Of a stretch of 64,000 bases of DNA, positions 32,483-40,720 are shown piece by piece. A program made the translations under genes and the position numbers. The DNA is from Spirochaetes bacterium ADurb.Bin133 (lineage in GTDB: Bacteria; Spirochaetota; GWE2-31-10; MWDO01), in NCBI GenBank assembly GCA_002070605.1, contig MWDO01000009.1, positions 1 to 64,000 of the forward strand. Reading direction: 5' to 3'. The notes under the pieces were generated by a model. It worked only from the letters and a program-made list of their open reading frames with translations, was not told where the DNA came from and made no database searches. Numbering within the stretch: the first letter of the stretch is position 1; each line of letters begins with the position of its first letter.

Positions 32483-33793
32483 CTATTTCAACAAAAATAG
32501 TATAACGTAACCGGTAGATATAATAAGCGTCGTTATCATAATAAAAAAGCCGTATTTTGTAAACTCAAAAAACGATATTTTATAACCGCTTTTACCGGCC
32601 AGCCCGGCGCTGACTACGTTAGCCGAAGCTCCTATAAGCGTCCCGTTGCCGCCGAGACACGCTCCAAGAGACAAAGACCACCATAACGGCAGTACTTCAA
32701 CGGCCGCTTCGCTCAACGGAATATTCAGATTCTGAGAAATTTGACCGGTCATATCCTGAATTAATGGGATCATAGTCGCAACGTAAGGTATGTTATCGAC
32801 AAACGCCGAGAAGAATCCGGAAAACCAGATCATAACGATAGAAGTAACTTTTATATCTCCTCCCGTCAAACTCAATAAAAATTCGGCTAGTTTTTTTATT
32901 AGTCCCATTTCTACAAGTCCGCCGACTAAAATAAAAAGTCCTACGAAGAAAAATATTGTCCCCCATTCGACTTCGTGAAAAAATTTTTCTACCTCCTCTT
33001 TACCGGCAAGTATCATTAAAAGAGACGCTCCGAACAGGGCTATTGTCGCCGCTTCGAGATGAAACAAGCTGTGAAATAAAAATCCGACTATTACCATTCC
33101 GAGTATAATTAACGACTTAATCAGTAGAGCTTTATCCTCTATAGATCGGGATTCGTCGAAGTCCATAATTCTCGCTTTTTTTTCGGAAGAAACTACGAGT
33201 TTTTTCCTAAATATAAAGTAAGCTATAACAAGAAATACGGCAAGGATAACTAAAATTACCGGTCCTATATTGACTATAAAATCCATAAAACTCAAATTCG
33301 CCGCGCTGCCGATCATAATATTCGGCGGATCTCCGATCAGCGTAGCCGTGCCGCCGATATTAGATGCGATGGCTTCGCAAATTACAAACGGAATGGGGGA
33401 TACGCCGAGTTCTACCGCGATCAATATGCTAACAGGAGTCAGTATTAATACGGTAGTAACGTTGTCCAAAAATGCCGAAAATACCGCCGTAATAACGGAT
33501 AACATCAGTAGTATCTTGATCGGATCGCCTTTTACGGCTTTTGCCGCTTTAATTGCAACATATTGAAATAATCCCGTTCTTTTTGTGATTCCTACAATTA
33601 TCATCATACCGATTAGAAGAAATATAACATTCCAGTCGATCCCTTCAAACGCCTTTTCTTGAGGGATTATACCCAGAATAATAAACAGCGAAGCGCCCAA
33701 TAAAACTGCGACGGTTTTATTGAATATTTCGGTCGTCATTATCGCATATACTATAAAAAATATAGTTAAAGCTATTATAACTTGAATACCCAT
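32483..33793 (-). CDS. ArsB/NhaD-type membrane ion transporter
   Basis: The 436-residue protein is almost entirely hydrophobic with about 11-12 helices and the inverted-repeat layout of the ion transporter (IT) superfamily: SAFLDNVTTVLILTPVSILI in one half and SAFVDNIPYVATMIPLIQDM in the other, plus NIGGTATLIGDPPNIMIGSA and LGGNGTLIGASANVVSAG. These paired DN motifs and GT(A/L)IG loops are typical of ArsB, NhaD and related anion or Na+/H+ carriers. The substrate is uncertain. It lies 2 bp after the PTS-IIA/CBS gene, which may regulate it. Confidence 0.9.
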   Translation of the reverse strand: MGIQVIIALTIFFIVYAIMTTEIFNKTVAVLLGASLFIILGIIPQEKAFEGIDWNVIFLLIGMMIIVGITKRTGLFQYVAIKAAKAVKGDPIKILLMLSVITAVFSAFLDNVTTVLILTPVSILIAVELGVSPIPFVICEAIASNIGGTATLIGDPPNIMIGSAANLSFMDFIVNIGPVILVILAVFLVIAYFIFRKKLVVSSEKKARIMDFDESRSIEDKALLIKSLIILGMVIVGFLFHSLFHLEAATIALFGASLLMILAGKEEVEKFFHEVEWGTIFFFVGLFILVGGLVEMGLIKKLAEFLLSLTGGDIKVTSIVMIWFSGFFSAFVDNIPYVATMIPLIQDMTGQISQNLNIPLSEAAVEVLPLWWSLSLGACLGGNGTLIGASANVVSAGLAGKSGYKISFFEFTKYGFFIMITTLIISTGYVILFLLK

Positions 33794-33795
33794 AA

Positions 33796-34689
33796 TTATA
33801 CCCTCAACACTTTTTTTAATAAATCCATATAACTCACGATACCAATAATTTTATCGCCTTCCACTACGGGAAGTTGCCTTTTATTATTTTGAGTAATTTC
33901 CAGAGCGACCTCAATAATTGAAGAATTTTCCGGAAGTTTAAAAGAAGGTTTCCTCATTATCTCTTTTACTTTTATCTTATCCTCATTTTTAAGAAGCTCT
34001 TCAAACGGCTCGAAAGAGCTTAGGAATTTGAGATTTCCTATCATTAACGCGTAATTTGGTATGCCGACTTTTAGAACCTCGGTAATCGTTACCTCGCCGA
34101 TAAAATCGTCGTTATCGTCGACTACGGGGATATAACTGATATTATGCTTGTAAAAAATATCGCATAACTCTTTCAACGTAGTCTCCGGAGATACTTTGAG
34201 AACGTCCTTTGACATTATATCCCCGACGGTGAGCTCCTGCTTAATTTTTATATTTTCAATCGCCGAAAAAAAATCAGAATGACTTTTACTCGAAGCAACC
34301 TTTTCAAAGAGTTCTTTGTTTTGAGATATCTGAGCGAAAGCCGATAGCGTTCGTAAATAAGTGTTGGACGCCGATTTAGATATAATAGACAGGACGACAA
34401 ATTTTATCGGAATGCCGCTTTCGATAATAGGATTCGATAAGATCGCTATGCCGATGAACAAATCGTTGAAGTTCTCTAAACGAGCGTGCGGAATAGCCAT
34501 TCCGTTTTCAAATATCGTTCCTCCCAGTTTTTCTCTCTCATTAATTAGAGAAAAAACCTCCTCTTTATTAAGATGAATTTGGCGGTTTTTAAAAATAGAG
34601 TCTAATAAAATAGAAATAACTTCGTTTTTGGAATTCGCTTTATCTAATATTTTAACGTGGTTTTCTTGCAAAATACTTGAAAGTTTCAT
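33796..34689 (-). CDS. PTS EIIA (fructose/Ntr type) domain fused to a CBS pair
   Basis: The frame opens at 34746, but the start at 34689 (MKLSSILQENHVKIL) fits the family and has a G-rich Shine-Dalgarno just upstream, giving 297 residues. Residues 1-150 are an EIIA domain with the phosphorylated His in GMAIPHARLE. Two CBS motifs follow (VGDIMSKDVLKVSPETT; VKEIMRKPSFKLPENSS), which usually bind adenine nucleotides. The gene is coupled to an ion transporter, suggesting control of transport by PTS phosphorylation and nucleotide level. HPr is encoded at 43076-43339; no sugar-transporting EII is in the window. Confidence 0.9.
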   Translation of the reverse strand: MKLSSILQENHVKILDKANSKNEVISILLDSIFKNRQIHLNKEEVFSLINEREKLGGTIFENGMAIPHARLENFNDLFIGIAILSNPIIESGIPIKFVVLSIISKSASNTYLRTLSAFAQISQNKELFEKVASSKSHSDFFSAIENIKIKQELTVGDIMSKDVLKVSPETTLKELCDIFYKHNISYIPVVDDNDDFIGEVTITEVLKVGIPNYALMIGNLKFLSSFEPFEELLKNEDKIKVKEIMRKPSFKLPENSSIIEVALEITQNNKRQLPVVEGDKIIGIVSYMDLLKKVLRV

Positions 34690-34764
34690 ACCTGCCCCCC
34701 CAAAAAATATGATCTGAATTCTAAATAAATAATTTAAAAAAATCAATATAAATATAAAGATTGT

Positions 34765-35077
34765 CGCGCCCGTCGGTTTCTTGAAATTGACGCATATGTG
34801 TCAAAAATAAAAATGACACATATGGAGCTACATACGCGCGACAATTGACACATATGGCGCTGTATACGCCGCGCCGTTCCCCGATATAAATTCGACGCAT
34901 ATGGGATATTTTGTTTCTAACGGCGCAAGCCCCGATAAGGTCGCGGCATGAACATTTTTTAGTATTTTAGTATATTCAAAACGGGAATTCCCACTTTTAT
35001 CGGGGCGCAACAATTGTCGCATAAAAAATTGACGCATATGGAACGCCGGAGAATCCCTAAAAAAGCCGGCGGGTTAC
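34765..35077. mobile_element. Repeat element E10, both ends, with a nested GGGAATTCCC repeat
   Basis: The left end is CGCGCCCGTCGGTTTCTTG and the right end CCTAAAAAAGCCGGCGGGTT. CATATG cores are at 34793, 34819, 34851, 34898 and 35035. A partial copy of the second repeat family (TATATTCAAAACGGGAATTC) lies at about 34971-34992, so one repeat has been inserted in or recombined with the other. A diverged left arm and no clear target duplication suggest an old copy. Confidence 0.75.
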
Positions 35078-35154
35078 CGTAAATAGAAAACTTTATATTG
35101 TTTTTTCAATTTTGATATGGTAGTATAAACGAAAAAACTGCGGAGAAGAAAAAA

Positions 35155-35571
35155 ATGGATCTTGGCGATCTTCCGGAGCTGGACGATTTTTTTAACTCGA
35201 CTCCCCATGTAGTAAAACATACTGAAGAGATAGTATCCGGTTCGATATTTATACAATTTTCAAAAGAAAAGGACTCGTGGATAGACGCTAGGTTTATTAA
35301 CATAGCTATAGCCGGGGTTGGCATTCATTTAGGATTGCCTCTTAAATCGGAATTAAACTCCCTTGAACTTAGGAATTCGCGGATAAAATTCTTGAGGAAA
35401 GAGGACGATCTCGATATAGTTTTGAAAGAAGTTCCCGTATTGGTAAGATGGCAAGAGAGGGATAGTATAACCGGAACCTTGAAAGTAGGGCTACACTTTG
35501 ATCGCGAAACTATGAGCGATTCTATTTTTATTAACATTTTGAAAGAACTGAAAGGAAAAGGCGTTAAATAG
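35155..35571 (+). CDS. PilZ-like domain protein
   Basis: The 138-residue soluble protein ends with features of the PilZ fold: WIDARFINIAIAGVGIHLGL resembles the (D/N)xSxxG strand-turn, and VLVRWQERDS...LKVGLHFD resembles the last strands. The RxxxR motif that binds cyclic di-GMP is not visible, so it may be a non-binding relative. AGAAG precedes the ATG. Classification rests on pattern recognition and is moderate. Confidence 0.6.
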   Translation: MDLGDLPELDDFFNSTPHVVKHTEEIVSGSIFIQFSKEKDSWIDARFINIAIAGVGIHLGLPLKSELNSLELRNSRIKFLRKEDDLDIVLKEVPVLVRWQERDSITGTLKVGLHFDRETMSDSIFINILKELKGKGVK

Positions 35572-35949
35572 TTTGTCCTGGGCGCGTATGAATATTTTTG
35601 GTTACGGCAAAAACTATCATAAATTTTGCGTTAATAGCGTTTCTTTATAACAGAGCTCTGTTTCCAAAATAGACCGCAAACAGGTTTAAAGCTTGCCCCC
35701 AATTCTGTATGGGCGTCGTCAGCTTTTTTGACGCTTTTATCAATGCAAGATACAGCGTTCTATGTAACCCGTCGGTTTCTTGAGGAGAGTAAATGACACA
35801 TATGGAACGACGCATGTGAATTGACACATATGGAACAAATATTTTTAATTCCCCAAAAAAACCGACGGGCGTAAAGTATAACTTTTTTTATTGATTTTAA
35901 GTCAAATTTATGTTTTAATCTGGTAAAAAATAATATAAGGACATATTTT
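35572..35949. other. Intergenic region with repeat element E11
   Basis: Between the PilZ-like gene and the ligase gene, no coding sequence was recognised. The first ~190 bp holds nothing clear, element E11 occupies 35764-35872, and the rest is AT-rich promoter-like DNA. Confidence 0.6.
35764..35872. mobile_element. Repeat element E11, both ends, two CATATG sites
   Basis: The left end is GTAACCCGTCGGTTTCTTGA and the right end CCCCAAAAAAACCGACGGGC. CATATG cores are at 35799 and 35827, and the subterminal module appears inverted (GGAACAAATATTTTTAATT). Size is 109 bp. Confidence 0.78.
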
Positions 35950-38145
35950 ATGGATTATCAAAAAAATATTTTTAAAAATATATCAATTTCTATAATACCG
36001 TTTGTTTTTTTACTATCTATCGGACTTATTGCGGGGGATATTACTTTACACCAAAAAGTTTTTAAAACTTTGATGATAGCGCTGTTTGATTGCGCTTTGT
36101 TGGTAATATTGCTAATAAATTTTCTTGGAAGTAAAGAAGGGCTTGAAAAACAGAGAAAATATTTTATTTACTTTATCGCGTATTTTGTTTTCGTTTTTAT
36201 CCAGTTTGTCGTCGCTCTGTTTTCGAAAGAGATATGCTACGATAAGGAGTATTACATTGGCAATTACATACTGCTTATTATATTTTCAATGTGTTTCTTT
36301 ATTTTTTTGAATAAACTTGAAGACGTTAAAATCGGATTATTGTTAGTCAACGTTTACGTGTTGATCGTTTGTATCTGGTCTATTATCGAATTTATAAATG
36401 TGGATTTTAAAATTGCTAATTTTCGACCAAAATTATCCTTCGGCAACACCGACTATTTTTCGGGATATCATATAGGGTTATTGCCGTTAGCTTTTATTTC
36501 GGCTTTTGTATGGTTTGATAGAAAAGCGAAACTTTCTAAGAATTGGTTCCCGTTGGTTTTGGGGATCGTTAGTATTTTAGGAATAATACCGCTATATTTC
36601 TCTCAAACCAGAGCGGCGCTGTTTGGGTTTTATATCGGGACGTTTGCGATGTTTATCCCTTCGTTGATTATTATGAGCGAGCGTATTTCGTCAAAGATCA
36701 AAGTTCCTTTGGCGATTCTAGTCGTATTGGTTTTCCTTGCGACGCCGATATTACTCCTAAAATTTCCGCCGCCGATAATCGAGAAATCGTTAGGAAGATT
36801 AGTTAAGACGATGGCTAATCCGGAGTTTTTTCTTAACGACAGATATAACGGTTGGGAAGGGGGGCTTAGGTTATTTCGTCAATATCCGATATTCGGCGCC
36901 GGACTCGGATCGGTTTACGCCTCTTCCTTCAAGATGAATAATTTATTTTATATATATTCAGATAGCAACTCTTTCAAACATTCGCATTGCGAGTATGTCG
37001 AAGTTTTAGGAGAAGCCGGCATATTCGGGATAATATTTTTTATAGCTCTATTTGGCTTTATCGTCGTATATTTGATGAGTATCGCTTATTCAAAAAAATA
37101 TAACAAGGATTTTAGGTATATATCGATGGCTTTAGCGGTCGGCATAGTATCGATGTTGATTCATCAACTGTTCAGTCTCTCGTTTAGAATGAGCGTAACG
37201 CAAACGGCTTATTTTTCGCTGTTGGGACTTGGCGTATTTTTGATTTCATTGAGAAAATCCATGGTTATTGACGGTTTTACCTTAAAAAAATCAATATTTC
37301 CAGACTTTCTCAATAAATCTATCTCTTTTAGAGGCAAATACATATTGCTTGGAATAATGACGGTTTTTACGATATTAGGTATAATCGGTTTTTCTATGAC
37401 TTTTCGATCCGAATACAATATCAGGAAAGCTCTTGGTTCGCGTTCGATAAACGAAGCGAGATATTATTTTAACAGGGCTGTTACGGTAATGCCGGGCAAT
37501 CCCTACGCTTGGACGCAGAAATACTCGGTTGATTTTAATTATTATCAACAGTTGTTAAAAAGTTTTCAGAATTCTCAGGACTATTTCAAGAACGTCGAGC
37601 AGGAATTTAACGTAGTTAAAACCGATTTAGATAAACTTAACGGTATTATACCCGGATATCAAGACGTCTATTCCAAATATGCCAATTTATATCTCGCTAC
37701 TTACGACTATAAGATCAGGAAATATAGCGTTACTTCAAATTTATCGGATTATAAGGACGGGATAAAATATCTTTACGAAGCTAATAATCATCTGACAAGC
37801 AGTCTTAATATGAATTTTTTAAACGAGAATAATCATATTATAAGACTTTTATTGCAGAATATTTTGAATATCGAGTCGCAATACAAAGATTACGTTAAAG
37901 ATTACGCTATGGCTAGAGTATATCTTGATCTGGGCAGGGGCAGGAAAGTAGTAAAGGAGAAGATAAAAATAAATTTTACCGACGCCGATAAAACCTCTAT
38001 CGTTAAAGAGAATGAAATATACAATATAAATATAAGCGAAAACGATATACAAAATATTACGAATTCGACAAAAGGGATAAAAAATATTTCAGAACTAAAA
38101 ACGAAGTTAGATTCGGAATTGAAAGCAATTTTTATTTATGAGTAA
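35950..38145 (+). CDS. O-antigen ligase family membrane protein with TPR-like C-terminus
   Basis: The 731-residue protein has about 12 membrane helices over the first ~480 residues and the Wzy_C/O-antigen ligase pattern: FGNTDYFSGYHIGLLPLAFI, SQTRAALFGFYIG, and a large loop with NDRYNGWEGGLRLFRQYPIF followed by GAGLGSVYASSF and HSHCEYVEVLGEAG. The C-terminal ~240 residues are hydrophilic and begin with TPR-like text (GSRSINEARYYFNRAVTVMPG). Such proteins join or polymerise surface glycans. The gene overlaps the following ttcA-like gene by 8 bp. Confidence 0.9.
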   Translation: MDYQKNIFKNISISIIPFVFLLSIGLIAGDITLHQKVFKTLMIALFDCALLVILLINFLGSKEGLEKQRKYFIYFIAYFVFVFIQFVVALFSKEICYDKEYYIGNYILLIIFSMCFFIFLNKLEDVKIGLLLVNVYVLIVCIWSIIEFINVDFKIANFRPKLSFGNTDYFSGYHIGLLPLAFISAFVWFDRKAKLSKNWFPLVLGIVSILGIIPLYFSQTRAALFGFYIGTFAMFIPSLIIMSERISSKIKVPLAILVVLVFLATPILLLKFPPPIIEKSLGRLVKTMANPEFFLNDRYNGWEGGLRLFRQYPIFGAGLGSVYASSFKMNNLFYIYSDSNSFKHSHCEYVEVLGEAGIFGIIFFIALFGFIVVYLMSIAYSKKYNKDFRYISMALAVGIVSMLIHQLFSLSFRMSVTQTAYFSLLGLGVFLISLRKSMVIDGFTLKKSIFPDFLNKSISFRGKYILLGIMTVFTILGIIGFSMTFRSEYNIRKALGSRSINEARYYFNRAVTVMPGNPYAWTQKYSVDFNYYQQLLKSFQNSQDYFKNVEQEFNVVKTDLDKLNGIIPGYQDVYSKYANLYLATYDYKIRKYSVTSNLSDYKDGIKYLYEANNHLTSSLNMNFLNENNHIIRLLLQNILNIESQYKDYVKDYAMARVYLDLGRGRKVVKEKIKINFTDADKTSIVKENEIYNINISENDIQNITNSTKGIKNISELKTKLDSELKAIFIYE

Positions 38146-38857
38146 ATTTGAGGAGAAGATCTCAAAAAGAATCGGCAAAACTATTTTCGATCATAAAATG
38201 ATAGAAAATAACGACAAGATACTTATAGGCGCGTCGGGGGGGAAAGATTCCTTCCTGCTTCTATACGATCTATATAGGAGAGCGAAAGTTATTCCGGTAA
38301 AATACGAAATTATCGTCGCGCATATAGTATCCGATTTTGCCGACGACTCGTATCTCCCCGGATTGGAAAGTCTTTTTAAAGAATACGGCGTCGAATATAA
38401 AATAATTCGTCTTGCTATAGACGGTCGTCTTAAAGAAGGGAAAAAACTAAATTGCTATTGGTGCTCTATGCAGAGAAGAATCGAGTTGATGAAATTAGCC
38501 AAATCGCTTGGATGTTCGAAGTTAGCTCTGGGACATAATTTAGACGACGTCGTCGAGACTTTTTTAATGAACCTATTTAACAAATCTGAAATAGCGACAA
38601 TGTTGCCGGTTATGAAATATAAGAAATTTGATCTGACTATAATCAGACCCTTAGCCGATATAAAAGAGAAGGATATCGAGAGATTCGCTAAAGAAAAATC
38701 ATATCAAAATTTGGGTCAGATTTGCCCTCTAAGCGCTCTTAACCAAAGAAAGTCGATAAAAAAAATTATCGACGACTTATCAAAAACAAATCCGAATATT
38801 AGGGAAAATATAGCAAATTCCACAAAAAATATCAATTTAGACTATATTCTGAATTAA
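38138..38857 (+). CDS. ttcA: TtcA-like tRNA 2-thiocytidine synthetase
   Basis: The 239-residue protein is a PP-loop ATPase: GASGGKDSFLLLYDLY, the cysteine pair in NCYWCSMQRR, GHNLDDVVETFLMNLF, and a further Cys in GQICPLSALNQ. TtcA uses the PP-loop and an iron-sulfur cluster to thiolate C32 of some tRNAs. The cysteine layout fits the family, though substrate base is inferred. It overlaps the O-antigen ligase gene by 8 bp. Confidence 0.88.
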   Translation: MSKFEEKISKRIGKTIFDHKMIENNDKILIGASGGKDSFLLLYDLYRRAKVIPVKYEIIVAHIVSDFADDSYLPGLESLFKEYGVEYKIIRLAIDGRLKEGKKLNCYWCSMQRRIELMKLAKSLGCSKLALGHNLDDVVETFLMNLFNKSEIATMLPVMKYKKFDLTIIRPLADIKEKDIERFAKEKSYQNLGQICPLSALNQRKSIKKIIDDLSKTNPNIRENIANSTKNINLDYILN

Positions 38858-38878
38858 TTAAATCAAGCGAAGTATTAT

Positions 38879-39298
38879 GTATCCCGTCGGTTTTTTGAAA
38901 TTCGACGCATATGATGTCTGTCATTTCGACGAGCGTAGCGAGGAGAAATCCTTCTATATGCCGGAGATAAAACTATTCGCTACGCTCGCGCGCGCCCCTT
39001 AAGGCGAAATGACACATATGGAGCTATATGCGCCGCGGCGCCGCTTCCCGATAGAAATTCGACGCATATGGAGCTATATGCCGCGGCGCGCTCCCCGACG
39101 AATAAATTGACACATATAAGACGCAGCGCTCTTCAATAAAAAAAATGACACATATGCGAGGCGTCGATAACGCGCGACAATTGTCGTATAAGAAAATTCG
39201 ACGCATATGATGTTAAGAATAAAATTGGAGCATATGTGTCAATTTAAAAGAACTGTTTAAAAAGTTGTCATTTCCCCCAAAAAAAACCGACGGCGCGC
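38879..39298. mobile_element. Repeat element E12 with near-perfect 9-bp target duplication and nested hairpin
   Basis: The left end is GTATCCCGTCGGTTTTTTGA and the right end, read inward, GCGCGCCGTCGGTTTTTTTT. The flanks AAGTATTAT (38870-38878) and AAGCATTAT (39299-39307) differ at one base, a likely target duplication. CATATG cores are at 38908, 39015, 39065, 39151, 39203 and 39231. A separate hairpin repeat is nested at about 38918-39014. The right flank contains the stop codon of the ntrX-like gene. It fills the gap between ttcA and ntrX. Confidence 0.85.
38918..39014. repeat. Nested TGTCATTTCGACGAGCG hairpin repeat
   Basis: TGTCATTTCGACGAGCGTAG at the left and CGCTACGCTCG...CGAAATGACA at the right form a long imperfect hairpin. 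Closely similar TGTCATTTCGA...GAAATC repeats are scattered in many bacterial genomes (established knowledge, recalled rather than searched). Its right arm runs into the next GACACATATG core. Confidence 0.65.
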
Positions 39299-39303
39299 AA
39301 GCA

Positions 39304-40671
39304 TTATTTCTTTTTTGCTTCGTCAATTTTGATATTTAATTTATTTATTTTGGAATATAGATTACTGGGGTAAACTCCAAGCGATTTTGCCGTTTGAGTT
39401 ATATTAAAGTTGTTTTCGCGTAGTTTTCTCTCAATAAAGTCTTTCTCAAATTCTTCTCTGGCGGTATTAAGATTGTAGTCGTCGTATTTATTATTAGGCG
39501 AATCTTTTTTTATCGCGCTTTTGTCGTCGAGATGTATTTTGACGTCGTCGAGGTCTATCGTTTCGCCGTCTATAATAACCATTAGACGTTCGACGATATT
39601 TCGGAGTTGCCTGATATTTCCGGGCCAATAATAATTTTTAAGATAATCAACCGCCTCGCCGGTTAATTTTTTTAAGGTTATCTTTTTTTCTGTTGAGATG
39701 CTTTTCAGAAAGTAATCGAGCAGTAAGGGTATATCGTCTTTTCTTTCTCTTAACGGCGGAACCGTTATCGGTATAACGTTGAGGCGGTAGTACAAATCTT
39801 CTCTAAAATTACCCTTTTTGATCTCTTCTTTTAAGTCCTTATTAGTCGCGGCGATTATTCTCACGTCGATAGGTCTTATTTCAGAAGAGCCTATTCTAGT
39901 TAGTTTCATCTCTTGTAAAACTCTCAACACTTTTGCTTGAGTCGATAAAGACATATCGCCTATTTCGTCTAAAAACAGCGTTCCTGTATCGGCTAACTCA
40001 AACTTCCCCATTCTATCGGAGTTGGCTCCGGTAAACGCCCCTTTTACGTAGCCAAAAAGTTCGGATTCTATTAAATTTTCAGGTATAGCGGCGCAGTTTA
40101 CGCCGATGAAAGGTTTGAGTCTTCTGGCGGATTTGTCGTGAATTTCAAGCGCGATAAGTTCTTTACCGGCGCCATTTTCGCCTAATATTAATATTCTGGC
40201 GTCGCTTTTTGCCGAATTATCAATCAAGTTTTTTATGGCTCTCATTTGTTCAGATTCGCCGATAATCTCGCGCCGCGCCGTTTCGGTTTTCTTTATGGCT
40301 TTCGGATCGGATTTGCGGCGGTTTTCTAAAGTTTTGACTATTCCTATAATTTTTTCTAAAGTCAGAGGTTTTTCTATAAAATCAAAAGCGCCTAGTTTTG
40401 TCGCGCTAACGGCGAGGTCTATTTTGGCGTGTCCGGATATCATAACGACGTCGGTATCGGGATTATCCTCCTTTATTTTCTTCAACACGTCTATACCGCC
40501 CATTTTAGGCATCCACACGTCCAGAAAGCAGACGTCAATTTTTTCTTTATTGAAAAACTCAAGACCGGTCGGACCGTCCGGGGCGGTAAAGACGGTATGA
40601 TTTTCGTCTGTCAAAATATCAGAAATAATCTCTCTGATATTCTCTTCGTCGTCGATAATTAAAATATTCAT
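39304..40671 (-). CDS. ntrX: NtrX-like sigma-54-dependent response regulator
   Basis: The 455-residue protein has a receiver (IIDDEENIREI, phosphoacceptor Asp in FLDVWMP, Lys in IEKPL), an AAA+ domain of the sigma-54 activator type (GENGAGKELIALEIH Walker A, GAFTGA loop for sigma-54 contact, LFLDEIGDMS Walker B, sensor regions to YYWPGNIRQL), and a Fis-type helix-turn-helix (NITQTAKSLGVYPSNLYSKI). It activates transcription with the sigma-54 encoded at 44222-45625. It follows its probable kinase NtrY by 49 bp. The stop codon lies in the target duplication of element E12. Confidence 0.95.
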   Translation of the reverse strand: MNILIIDDEENIREIISDILTDENHTVFTAPDGPTGLEFFNKEKIDVCFLDVWMPKMGGIDVLKKIKEDNPDTDVVMISGHAKIDLAVSATKLGAFDFIEKPLTLEKIIGIVKTLENRRKSDPKAIKKTETARREIIGESEQMRAIKNLIDNSAKSDARILILGENGAGKELIALEIHDKSARRLKPFIGVNCAAIPENLIESELFGYVKGAFTGANSDRMGKFELADTGTLFLDEIGDMSLSTQAKVLRVLQEMKLTRIGSSEIRPIDVRIIAATNKDLKEEIKKGNFREDLYYRLNVIPITVPPLRERKDDIPLLLDYFLKSISTEKKITLKKLTGEAVDYLKNYYWPGNIRQLRNIVERLMVIIDGETIDLDDVKIHLDDKSAIKKDSPNNKYDDYNLNTAREEFEKDFIERKLRENNFNITQTAKSLGVYPSNLYSKINKLNIKIDEAKKK

Positions 40672-40720
40672 ATCACTCCTCTTAAAAAAATATACTCAAA
40701 CGATACATCTACGTAAAATA

